Below, piece by piece: positions 1 through 5,736 of a DNA stretch of 8,114 nucleotides. The DNA is taken from the NCBI GenBank assembly GCA_945833725.1, contig CAMAFU010000069.1, forward strand, positions 1 to 8,114, written 5' to 3'. Under the pieces are notes generated by a model. That model did not search any database. It had not been told where the DNA came from and saw only the letters and a program-made list of their open reading frames with translations. The stretch is from an uncultured Treponema sp. GTDB taxonomy: Bacteria; Spirochaetota; Spirochaetia; Treponematales; Treponemataceae. The position numbers and the translations under genes are program-made. Numbering within the stretch: the first letter of the stretch is position 1; every line of letters starts with the position of its first letter.

Positions 1-237
1 TATGGCTCTGGCACCGTTTTCCCTGTATTTAAGGGCGGTTTCCACGCAATCCAGACCAGGGGCAATATCCCCTTTGCTGGGGCTGGCCCTTTTTATCTCA
101 AGAATTGCCCCTTTTTTAGCCATAAAAACATTTACCGGCCGGCTTCGCTTTTCGGGAATTTTAAAACCAAACCCAAAACCTTTCTTTTCAATATCCTTTT
201 TCCGCCGTTCTACAATTTCTGCAACAATATTTTTCAT
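1..237 (-). CDS. trpC: Indole-3-glycerol phosphate synthase, N-terminal part (cut by window edge)
   Basis: The minus strand reads 79 codons from an ATG at 237 to the window edge without a stop. TrpC closes the pyrrole ring of carboxyphenylamino-deoxyribulose phosphate to give indole-3-glycerol phosphate, the fourth step of tryptophan synthesis, in the cytoplasm. The N-terminus is a typical TrpC start: a helical lead-in rich in Arg and Lys (MKNIVAEIVERRKKDIEKK) followed by the signature ILEIKRASPSKG at residues 45-56. In that signature Glu47 and Lys49 correspond to the conserved catalytic Glu and Lys of the family (ECKKASPSKG in E. coli). The start is supported by AAGGA (244-248 on the minus strand), 6 nt upstream. 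It follows the trpGD stop by 23 nt, so it is cotranscribed. About two thirds of the usual ~260-residue protein lies outside the window, so a fusion to trpF cannot be excluded. Confidence 0.93.
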   Translation of the reverse strand, partial: MKNIVAEIVERRKKDIEKKGFGFGFKIPEKRSRPVNVFMAKKGAILEIKRASPSKGDIAPGLDCVETALKYRENGARAI

Positions 238-260
238 AAAAAATCCTTAACGAAAAAACC

Positions 261-1862
261 TTACGCAAGTTCTTTAGACACAGTTTGAATCTCCCTTAAC
301 TTTTCCAGAGCTTTTTTTGATTCAAGAGATTCAAGTGCCAGAGAATAGCCTTCCTTCAAATTTCTGGCTTTTCCGGAAAGATATAAAAGAGCACCGGCAT
401 TAAGGCAAACAGCATACCTTATTGTTTTTCTGCCGCCACCTTCGAAAATTTCCATTGCAAGACGGGCATTATCTTCTCCACTACCACCACAAAGTTCTTC
501 TTCCATAGCATCAGTAATTCCAAACTGGGAAGGATCAATTACAATTTCCTTTTCGTTTCCCTTTTCATCAATAATAAAACCGTCTGTAAAAGCACATGGA
601 GAAATTTCATCGTAACCGTCTCTGGAACAAACAACAAGAACACGCTTTGCCCCCAGCGACTTTGCAGCACGACCATAATCTTTAAGAAGATCTTTAGAAT
701 AAACGCCTAAAACTTCGTAACTTGCTCCAGCCGGATTTAAAAGCGGCCCTAAAATATTCATAATTGTTTTTATGCCAAGAGCCTTACGAACAGGAGAAGC
801 AAACCTCATAGCCGCATGATAAACAGGAGCCATAAGAAAACCAAAACCAGTTTTATCTACAAGGGAAGCAGTTTTTTCCGGGCTAGCCATAATGTTTATT
901 CCAAGATTTTCATAAAAATCCGCAGCCCCCGACTTTGAAGAAACAGCCCTGTTTCCATGTTTTGCAACGCTTAGTCCGCAACTGGCAGCCACAATGGCAG
1001 ACATACTGGAAATATTAAAACTACCCTTTCCATCACCACCAGTACCCACAATTTCGCCAAGATTTTTTCTGCCGCAGACAAAAGGAGTTTTCTTTTTAAG
1101 GAGAGTTTTTGCACAGCCTGTCATTTCAGAAACAGCAGGACCTTTGCAGGCAAGGGCGGTAAGAATTGCAGCCATAACCCGCTCATCCATAATACCGTCC
1201 GTAACATTTTCCATAAAAAAGGCAGCCTGTTCTTCCGACAAATCTTTACCTGCCACCAAATGATTAAGGTATTCAGCAGGATTAAGATTTTCCCGACGGT
1301 AATTTAAAAAACTTAAAAACAGTTCATTGCATTTTTCGGAGGCAATGCTTTCCGGGTGAAACTGAACACCCTCAATAGGAAGAGTTTTGTGTCTTATTCC
1401 CATAATGTCGCCGTCTTCGCTTCTGGCCGTAACTTCAAAATCGCAGCTTAAAGTTGATTCATCAATAACAAGAGAATGATACCGGGTAAATTTACAGCTT
1501 TTGCCAATAGAACGAAAAAGTCCCCTGCCGTCAAGTTTAATATCCTGCACCACACCATGACAGACATTTTTTGCATGAACAATTTTTGCCCCAAAAGCCT
1601 CCCCAATAGCCTGATGACCAAGACAAATCCCCAAAACAGGAACCTTACCGGCAAAATAACGGATGGCATCCACACTAACTCCAGCTTGAGAAGGATTTCC
1701 CGGCCCTGGACTTACAACAAGTGCTTCCACATCCATTTTAGAAAGCTCTTCAACAGAATATTCATCGTTCCTTACAACACGAATTTTCTTTGAAGAAAGG
1801 GAACGAAGACTTTGAACAACATTAAAAGTAAAAGAATCGTAATTATCTATAACAAGAATCAT
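261..1862 (-). CDS. trpGD: Fused anthranilate synthase glutaminase (TrpG) and anthranilate phosphoribosyltransferase (TrpD)
   Basis: One 533-residue reading frame carries two enzymes. Residues 1 to about 190 form a class I glutamine amidotransferase that supplies ammonia to TrpE. It shows the oxyanion motif PGPGNP (52-57), the nucleophile Cys80 in GICLGHQ, and His169 and Glu171 in the VQFHPES motif completing the triad. Residues about 195-533 form TrpD, which transfers phosphoribosyl from PRPP to anthranilate. Its motifs are GTGGD (273-277, PRPP binding), KHGNRAVSSKSGAAD (301-315), NILGPLLNP (369-377) and the Mg-binding acidic pair Asp418-Glu419 in DGYDE. The length matches a full TrpG plus a full TrpD with almost no linker, as in E. 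coli TrpGD. The ATG at 1862 is preceded by GGGAG at a 6-nt spacing. Second gene of the operon, 110 nt after trpE. Fusion to TrpD argues that this glutaminase serves tryptophan synthesis rather than folate (PabA). Confidence 0.97.
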   Translation of the reverse strand: MILVIDNYDSFTFNVVQSLRSLSSKKIRVVRNDEYSVEELSKMDVEALVVSPGPGNPSQAGVSVDAIRYFAGKVPVLGICLGHQAIGEAFGAKIVHAKNVCHGVVQDIKLDGRGLFRSIGKSCKFTRYHSLVIDESTLSCDFEVTARSEDGDIMGIRHKTLPIEGVQFHPESIASEKCNELFLSFLNYRRENLNPAEYLNHLVAGKDLSEEQAAFFMENVTDGIMDERVMAAILTALACKGPAVSEMTGCAKTLLKKKTPFVCGRKNLGEIVGTGGDGKGSFNISSMSAIVAASCGLSVAKHGNRAVSSKSGAADFYENLGINIMASPEKTASLVDKTGFGFLMAPVYHAAMRFASPVRKALGIKTIMNILGPLLNPAGASYEVLGVYSKDLLKDYGRAAKSLGAKRVLVVCSRDGYDEISPCAFTDGFIIDEKGNEKEIVIDPSQFGITDAMEEELCGGSGEDNARLAMEIFEGGGRKTIRYAVCLNAGALLYLSGKARNLKEGYSLALESLESKKALEKLREIQTVSKELA

Positions 1863-1865
1863 TTT

Positions 1866-1972
1866 TTTCTCCCATGATAAAAAATACAGAGGGGCTCCTG
1901 CCCCTGCGCTCCAGCCACATTCTGTGTCTTACGCTACCCCCTCTCCTGGGGGCAAGCCCCCAAGCCCCCATT
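1866..1972 (-). repeat. GC-rich structured intergenic element between trpE and trpGD
   Basis: This 110-nt gap is strikingly GC-rich beside its AT-rich neighbours. Read on the minus strand it starts with GGGGGCTT twice in tandem followed by GCCCCCA, which can fold into a 7-bp stem. Then come AGCGTAAG (1928-1935), a small CACA-GAA-TGTG hairpin, GGCTGGAGCG, and a 6-bp stem AGGGGC/GCCCCT (1890-1905) with a 4-nt loop. After that stem, a run of six T lies about 5 nt downstream (1879-1884), making its left end look like a weak Rho-independent terminator. No reading frame of note is present. Its core resembles the element between serA and metF (see findings). I infer a dispersed palindromic repeat of this genome that was inserted into the operon and may lower expression downstream of trpE. 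Confidence 0.6.
1879..1905 (-). terminator. Terminator-like hairpin inside the trp operon
   Basis: On the minus strand AGGGGC-AGGA-GCCCCT forms a perfect 6-bp, 4-nt-loop hairpin (1890-1905) followed by CTGTATTTTTT. The T-run begins about 5 nt after the stem, further than in an ideal intrinsic terminator, so it would more likely attenuate than fully stop transcription into trpGD. It belongs to the larger GC-rich element. Confidence 0.35.
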
Positions 1973-3412
1973 TTACTTTGTTAAAGTATCAATAAGGGCA
2001 CCCAGTTTTTCCTGAGTTTCTGTAAATTCCCGGTCAGGATTAGAATCGTATACAATTCCGCCCCCGGCCTGTAAAGTCCATACATTGTCTTTAATTAGGG
2101 CCGACCGGATTTCAATACAAAAATCCAGATCGCCGTTATTTTGAATGTATCCAACAGCACCGGCATAAAACCGGCGCTTTGTTTTTTCCAGACGGCTTAA
2201 AATCTGCATGGCACTAATTTTTGGAGCACCGCTTACAGTTCCTGCAGGAAAAGCCGCCCTTAAAGCCTGAATAGGTTCTACATCATCACGAATAGTGCCT
2301 TCCGTAGAACTTACAAGATGAATTACATGACTGAATTTTTCACATTCCATGTACTGGCTTACTTTTACAGAACCTGTAGAACATATACGCCCCAGGTCGT
2401 TTCTTGCCAAATCTACAAGCATAAGATGTTCTGCCCTTTCTTTAGGATTAGAAGAAAGCTCCATGGAAAGCCTGTCGTCTTCTGCTTCGTTTTTACCCCG
2501 ACGAATAGTGCCGGCAATAGGATGAATTGTGGCAACCCTGTTTTTTACCGTAATAAGACTTTCCGGGCTGGCACCAATAAGTTTAAAAGTTTCAAAGTCA
2601 ATGTAAAACATATACGGCGAAGGATTAACTTTCCGCAGTTTTCCGTAAACCTGTAAAGCCGGTGCCTTACATTCAATTTGAACACGGCGGCTTGGAACAG
2701 CCTGAATAATATCGCCGTCGATTATGTGTTTTTTTAATTCAGCAACTTTTGAAACATACTCTTTTTTGGACTGCTCCAAATCTGTAATCATTCTGTATTC
2801 AAAAGTCTGCTCTTCTTCCCCTACATAAGAAAAATCCATGTCATTAAAGCGGCGTATAAATTTTTCAACTTCATCTTCCAGATTTATTTTATGTTCATTG
2901 TAGTTAAGGCCAAAAATATGAATTTTTTCCGTAAAGTGATCAAAAATAATGTAAATGTGGCCGGCAACAAAAAGACATTCAGGAATTCCCAGTTCATCTT
3001 CCTGTTCAAAAAAGCGGATATTGTCACAGCGGCGGGCAAACTCATAACTTAAATAACCCATTCCCGAAGCAGGAAGAGGAATATCCTTTGCCTCCGTAAA
3101 ATCTTTATGCTGAAGGGCAACATAGCTTAAAGCATCCAGAATGTCCGGCTTTTTTTTGTGTCCCATGGCATCTAAAGAATCTTTTTCTGAGTTAAAAGGA
3201 ATTTTATTTCCGTCTACAAGAAAATACACACCGTCATCTTCCTGAGTAATTTTAAAAGCTTCCTTCGCCATTAAAATTGAATACCGCTGCCTTCCTTTCT
3301 GAAAACTGGCCGATTCAAGAATTCCTATTGCACCGATTTTTCTTGCCAGAGAGTACGGTGTATACCTTTCGCTAGATAAAGTTCTGTAAATTTCCATTGT
3401 ATTATCTGCCAT
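1973..3412 (-). CDS. trpE: Anthranilate synthase component I (aminase subunit)
   Basis: TrpE converts chorismate plus ammonia from TrpG into anthranilate and pyruvate, the committed step of tryptophan synthesis. The 479-residue protein has the N-terminal TrpE domain with the tryptophan-binding feedback motif ILES (31-34; LLES in E. coli), implying allosteric inhibition by tryptophan. It also has NPSPYMFY (263-270), HPIAGTIRRG (297-306), ERAEHLMLVDLARND (325-339) and GTVSGAPKI (391-399) of the chorismate-binding fold. Alanine in PIAGT marks TrpE; PabB enzymes of the E. coli type carry Lys there. Slightly shorter than E. coli TrpE (520). The ATG at 3412 has AGGA only 4 nt upstream; an internal Met6 (3397) has no such site, so the longer start is preferred. 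First gene of the trp operon, expressed from a promoter overlapped by two dyad operators. Confidence 0.97.
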   Translation of the reverse strand: MADNTMEIYRTLSSERYTPYSLARKIGAIGILESASFQKGRQRYSILMAKEAFKITQEDDGVYFLVDGNKIPFNSEKDSLDAMGHKKKPDILDALSYVALQHKDFTEAKDIPLPASGMGYLSYEFARRCDNIRFFEQEDELGIPECLFVAGHIYIIFDHFTEKIHIFGLNYNEHKINLEDEVEKFIRRFNDMDFSYVGEEEQTFEYRMITDLEQSKKEYVSKVAELKKHIIDGDIIQAVPSRRVQIECKAPALQVYGKLRKVNPSPYMFYIDFETFKLIGASPESLITVKNRVATIHPIAGTIRRGKNEAEDDRLSMELSSNPKERAEHLMLVDLARNDLGRICSTGSVKVSQYMECEKFSHVIHLVSSTEGTIRDDVEPIQALRAAFPAGTVSGAPKISAMQILSRLEKTKRRFYAGAVGYIQNNGDLDFCIEIRSALIKDNVWTLQAGGGIVYDSNPDREFTETQEKLGALIDTLTK

Positions 3413-3433
3413 ATAATCCTGCCTTAATAAATA

Positions 3434-3453
3434 TGTTTCTATCTAAAGAAACA
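3434..3453. promoter_or_regulatory. Operator-like dyad 1 upstream of trpE
   Basis: TGTTTCT-ATCTAA-AGAAACA is a perfect 7-bp inverted repeat with a 6-bp spacer, the size expected for a dimeric helix-turn-helix repressor. It overlaps the predicted -10 box (3451-3456) and transcription start of trpE. The same arms recur 34 bp away. The cognate regulator is not in the window. Confidence 0.7.
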
Positions 3454-3479
3454 GTACATCTGTTTTTTGTTTCTGTCAA
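3451..3479 (-). promoter_or_regulatory. Predicted sigma70-type promoter of the trp operon
   Basis: On the minus strand a perfect -35 box TTGACA (3479-3474) is followed after 17 bp by TACTGT (3456-3451), a weak -10 box matching 3 of 6. The start would fall near 3444, giving a leader of about 31 nt, too short for a leader peptide and attenuator or a T-box. Both operator dyads overlap this promoter, one on the -35 and one on the -10, which suggests repression by a DNA-binding protein. Confidence 0.55.
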
Positions 3480-3487
3480 TAGAAACA
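3468..3487. promoter_or_regulatory. Operator-like dyad 2 upstream of trpE
   Basis: TGTTTCT-GTCAAT-AGAAACA has the same arms and spacer length as dyad 1 but a different central hexamer, as expected if only the arms are under selection. Its centre contains most of the trpE -35 box (3474-3479). The outer arms of the two dyads together form a 14-bp perfect inverted repeat (3429-3442 with 3479-3492). Confidence 0.7.
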
Positions 3488-3538
3488 TATTTTTTTATTC
3501 CCTAAATCTAAAAAATTTGATTTTTTCTGTTTATGCAT

Positions 3539-3567
3539 TTCACATAAAAATAAATTTTAACTATAAT
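3539..3567 (+). promoter_or_regulatory. Sigma70-type promoter of the aldolase-family gene
   Basis: TTCACA (3539-3544, 5 of 6 matches to TTGACA), a 17-bp spacer and a perfect TATAAT (3562-3567) point to the plus-strand gene. The predicted start near 3574 leaves a leader of about 70 nt containing a small AAAGAT-CTA-ATCTTT hairpin (around 3598-3613). The promoter lies some 50 bp from the nearest trpE operator, so direct repression by that regulator is not obvious. Confidence 0.7.
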
Positions 3568-3643
3568 AAAGACCTTAAAAAATACTGCAGCATAAAAAAA
3601 GATCTAATCTTTATAAAGCAGAATTTTACTGGAGATATTCACT

Positions 3644-4618
3644 ATGAAAGAACTTTCAGAACTTATGGGCTATCGTCCCGGCGTAAAAGTTTTAGATGCA
3701 ACTTTGCGCGACGGCGGACTTGTAAACGACTTTTTCTTTCCAGAGGGATTTGCAAAAGCACTTTATCAGGCAAATGTAAAGGCTGGTGTAGACTATATGG
3801 AATTCGGATATAAAGCCGACAAAGAAATGTTTGATGTTTCAAAATTCGGTCCGAGCAAATTTTCCGACGAAGACTACATCCGAAGCATTGTAGGCGACAA
3901 CAACACAAACTTAAAAATTGCCGTAATGGCTGATGTTGGCCGGTGCAATTACAAACAGGACATTATCGAAAAATCAAATAGTGCTGTAGATCTTATCCGC
4001 GTAGCAACATACCTGCACCAGATGCCAGGGGCTGTCGACATGATTGAAGATGCAAAAAACAAAGGATACGAAGTAAGCTGCAACATTATGGCAATTTCCA
4101 ATTCACAGGAATCTGACCTTCGGGTTGCCCTTGATCTTCTTGGAAAATCTCCTGTTGATGTAATTTACATTGTCGATTCCTACGGTGCAATTTACCCGGA
4201 AGAAATGGCCCGCATTACAGACATTTATAAGGAATTTGCCGTTAAATACAACAAAAAGCTGGGAATCCACGCCCACGACAATCAGCGGCTTGCCTTTGCC
4301 AATACCATTGAATGTGTCGGCGACGGTGTAGATTATCTTGATGCAACATACAATGCTATGGGAAGAGGTGCTGGCAACTGTTCCATGGAACTTCTCCTCG
4401 GCTTCCTGAGAAATCCAAAATTCAATATTTTCCCTGTATTTAAATTTATCGAAGATTACATAACGCCTTTAAAAGAATCTGGCGTAAAATGGGGCTACGA
4501 TTTACAGTACCTTATGACAGGCATATTGAACCAGCATCCCCGCACTGCAATTCAGTTTACAAAAGAAGGACGAAAAGATTTTTCCGAATTCTACAAGGAA
4601 GTAACAACCCAGGAATAA
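3644..4618 (+). CDS. DRE-TIM metallolyase, 4-hydroxy-2-oxovalerate aldolase-like, substrate unknown
   Basis: The 324-residue product is a TIM-barrel metallolyase of the HMGL-like/DmpG group, which makes or cleaves C-C bonds next to a 2-oxo acid using a divalent metal. Visible signatures are DATLRDGG (18-25), with Arg22 and metal ligand Asp23; VDSYGA (177-182); the metal-binding HAHDN (209-213, His209 and His211); and NAMGRGAGN (238-246). The C-terminal part, with WGYDLQYLMTGILNQHP (283-299), resembles stand-alone family members of anaerobes rather than aldolases that pair with acetaldehyde dehydrogenase; no such partner is nearby. The catalytic His two residues after the DG of DmpG/BphI is replaced by Leu26, so 4-hydroxy-2-oxovalerate cleavage should not be assumed. 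The ATG is preceded by GGAG (3631-3634) at 9 nt. Transcribed alone, divergently from trpE, with its own promoter and terminator. Family call is firm, reaction unknown. Confidence 0.85.
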   Translation: MKELSELMGYRPGVKVLDATLRDGGLVNDFFFPEGFAKALYQANVKAGVDYMEFGYKADKEMFDVSKFGPSKFSDEDYIRSIVGDNNTNLKIAVMADVGRCNYKQDIIEKSNSAVDLIRVATYLHQMPGAVDMIEDAKNKGYEVSCNIMAISNSQESDLRVALDLLGKSPVDVIYIVDSYGAIYPEEMARITDIYKEFAVKYNKKLGIHAHDNQRLAFANTIECVGDGVDYLDATYNAMGRGAGNCSMELLLGFLRNPKFNIFPVFKFIEDYITPLKESGVKWGYDLQYLMTGILNQHPRTAIQFTKEGRKDFSEFYKEVTTQE

Positions 4619-4636
4619 TTCTTTCCGAAAGTGCAT

Positions 4637-4691
4637 AAAAAAGGCTGTCCTTTTTGGAGTTTTATACAACTTCCAGGACAGCCTTTTTTTT
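4637..4691. terminator. Bidirectional Rho-independent terminator between aldolase-family gene and metF
   Basis: Arms 4637-4651 (AAAAAAGGCTGTCCT) and 4675-4689 are perfect 15-bp reverse complements. Near-complementary GGAGTT/AACTTCC inside the loop lengthens the hairpin. A T-run follows the GC core on either strand, so it can stop transcription from both convergent genes. It sits directly against the metF stop codon at 4690-4692. Confidence 0.92.
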
Positions 4692-5580
4692 AACAGTCGC
4701 TGTTTACGGCTTTTATTATGGAATCTACATTTTTTATTATAGCTTCTGCAATTTCCGGCTTATTCATTGTGTAAATATGAATTCCTCGGATTCCGTTTGT
4801 GATTAAATCGATTATTTGATCTGTAGCGTAGGCAATTCCGGCTTGTTTCATAGCCAGATTATCGTGCCTGAACCTGTCGCATATTCCAAGGAGTTTCCGG
4901 GGAATGTAAGCATTGGACAAATCCACCATTTTGCTTACCTGAGAAGCACTTGTTATAGGCATAATTCCAGCAATAACAGGAACATGAATTCCTGCAGTTT
5001 GCAGACGGTAAAGAAATGAATAAAGCATGTCGTTGTCGAAAATCATTTGGGTTGTTAAAAAATCAACGCCGGCATCAACCTTGTATTTTAAATTATCAAT
5101 ATCAACTTCCCTGTTTAAACTTTCAGGATGACCTTCGGGATAGCAGGCACCTCCTGTACAAAAGCCTTCGTTTTTTAAAAGGGGAATTAAGTCCGAAGCA
5201 TGAAAAAGCCCGGAAGGGAACAAAGACTGCCCCTGAAAACTTTCGTCTTTAGGAAGATCGCCCCGCAAGGCAAGAACATTAGAAATGCCCCTGGCCTTTA
5301 AGTCTTTCATGGTGGCTTTAATCTGCTCCATATCGGAACGAACACAAGTAAGGTGGGCAAGAGCTGTTGTGCCAGAGTTTTGGATTATCTGGGCAATTTC
5401 TGCGGTATTTGCCTGTGTAGAACCGCCGGCACCATAAGTAATGCTCATAAAGTCGGGATTATTTTTACTTAAAGTAAGGGCAGTATTTTTTACACTTTCA
5501 AAACTGTCCTGCTTTTTGGGAGGAAAAACCTCGAAAGATACAGTTAATTTTTTTGAATTAAGGATTTCGCTTATTTTCAT
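4690..5580 (-). CDS. metF: 5,10-Methylenetetrahydrofolate reductase
   Basis: MetF reduces 5,10-methylene-THF to 5-methyl-THF, the methyl donor for methionine synthesis, using FAD in a TIM barrel. The protein from the ATG at 5580 has 296 residues, the same length as E. coli MetF. It begins MKISEIL and then shows SFEVFPPK (15-22), whose Glu17 matches the catalytic Glu28 of E. coli. Other family motifs are TYGAGGST (48-55), LRGD (105-108), whose Asp108 matches flavin-contacting Asp120, TTQMIFD (176-182) and GIMPI (205-209). The frame is open further upstream to a TTG at 5598, but the ATG gives the conserved family N-terminus. Neither start has a convincing Shine-Dalgarno site. It lies downstream of serC-serA on the same strand, a sensible link because serine supplies the methylene group through GlyA. 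It appears to have its own promoter and ends in the shared terminator. Confidence 0.95.
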   Translation of the reverse strand: MKISEILNSKKLTVSFEVFPPKKQDSFESVKNTALTLSKNNPDFMSITYGAGGSTQANTAEIAQIIQNSGTTALAHLTCVRSDMEQIKATMKDLKARGISNVLALRGDLPKDESFQGQSLFPSGLFHASDLIPLLKNEGFCTGGACYPEGHPESLNREVDIDNLKYKVDAGVDFLTTQMIFDNDMLYSFLYRLQTAGIHVPVIAGIMPITSASQVSKMVDLSNAYIPRKLLGICDRFRHDNLAMKQAGIAYATDQIIDLITNGIRGIHIYTMNKPEIAEAIIKNVDSIIKAVNSDC

Positions 5581-5588
5581 GGGGGTAC

Positions 5589-5618
5589 ATTCTACCAAAA
5601 AATACTAAAAAAAAACAA
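5589..5618 (-). promoter_or_regulatory. Candidate promoter of metF
   Basis: On the minus strand TTGTTT (5618-5613, 3 of 6 to TTGACA), an 18-bp T-rich spacer and TAGAAT (5594-5589, 5 of 6 to TATAAT) lie immediately before the gene. Only 8 nt separate the -10 box from the metF ATG, so the predicted start falls at or within 2 nt of the initiation codon, implying a leaderless or near-leaderless message. This fits the lack of a ribosome-binding site. Confidence 0.4.
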
Positions 5619-5630
5619 CGATGAACAACG
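5614..5630. repeat. Tandem 7-bp direct repeat upstream of metF
   Basis: AACAACG occurs twice (5614-5620 and 5624-5630) with a 3-bp spacer, a period of 10 bp, so both copies face the same side of the helix. The repeat partly overlaps and extends just upstream of the candidate -35 box of metF. It could be a regulator site or chance; no known consensus is recognised. Confidence 0.35.
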
Positions 5631-5641
5631 CGCAAAGGATT

Positions 5642-5731
5642 GGAGTGGTGCCGAAGGCAAACAGCCTTAAAAAGGCTGTTCGGAAGCGAAAGCTGGAGCC
5701 ACGGAAAGCCTGGTGCCTTCGGCATGCGCCC
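5642..5731 (+). repeat. Structured palindromic element between serA and metF
   Basis: The serA-metF gap is 156 nt to the metF ATG and holds a GC-rich, multi-stem element. An outer 11-bp perfect inverted repeat, TGCCGAAGGCA (5649-5659) with TGCCTTCGGCA (5714-5724), encloses a perfect 9-bp hairpin AACAGCCTT-AAA-AAGGCTGTT (5660-5680). It also encloses a small AGC-GAAA-GCT tetraloop hairpin (5685-5694) followed by GGAGCCACGGAAAGCCTGG. Each outer arm is itself nearly palindromic (TGCC-N3-GGCA). No T-run follows either end closely, so it is not a textbook terminator. Parts of the core align by eye with the element between trpE and trpGD. I infer a dispersed repeat or small non-autonomous element; a structured RNA is a possible alternative. 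Confidence 0.65.
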
Positions 5732-5736
5732 AGAAA

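Noticed and set aside
2..250. Plus-strand open frame of 82 codons at the left edge
   Set aside because: It is antisense to the trpC N-terminus, which carries clear family motifs on the minus strand; no homology or ribosome-binding site supports the plus frame.
1973..3412. Possible para-aminobenzoate synthase (PabB) instead of TrpE
   Set aside because: PIAGT instead of PIKGT, the N-terminal ILES feedback motif and the position in front of trpGD-trpC all favour TrpE.
3413..3643. T-box, TRAP site or leader-peptide attenuator controlling trpE
   Set aside because: The predicted leader is only about 31 nt. No small frame with Trp codons, no T-box consensus and no series of GAG/UAG triplets is visible.
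3397..3813. Plus-strand open frame of 138 codons beginning inside trpE
   Set aside because: It crosses the trpE start and control region and then overlaps the aldolase-family gene in another frame; its composition reflects A/T-rich intergenic DNA and it shows no family motif.
5581..5598. TTG start for metF giving six extra residues
   Set aside because: No ribosome-binding site precedes it, and the ATG at 5580 gives the conserved N-terminus and the same length as E. coli MetF.
5660..5680. The 9-bp hairpin after serA as a classical Rho-independent terminator
   Set aside because: Neither strand has a T-run directly after the stem; it is part of a larger palindromic element.
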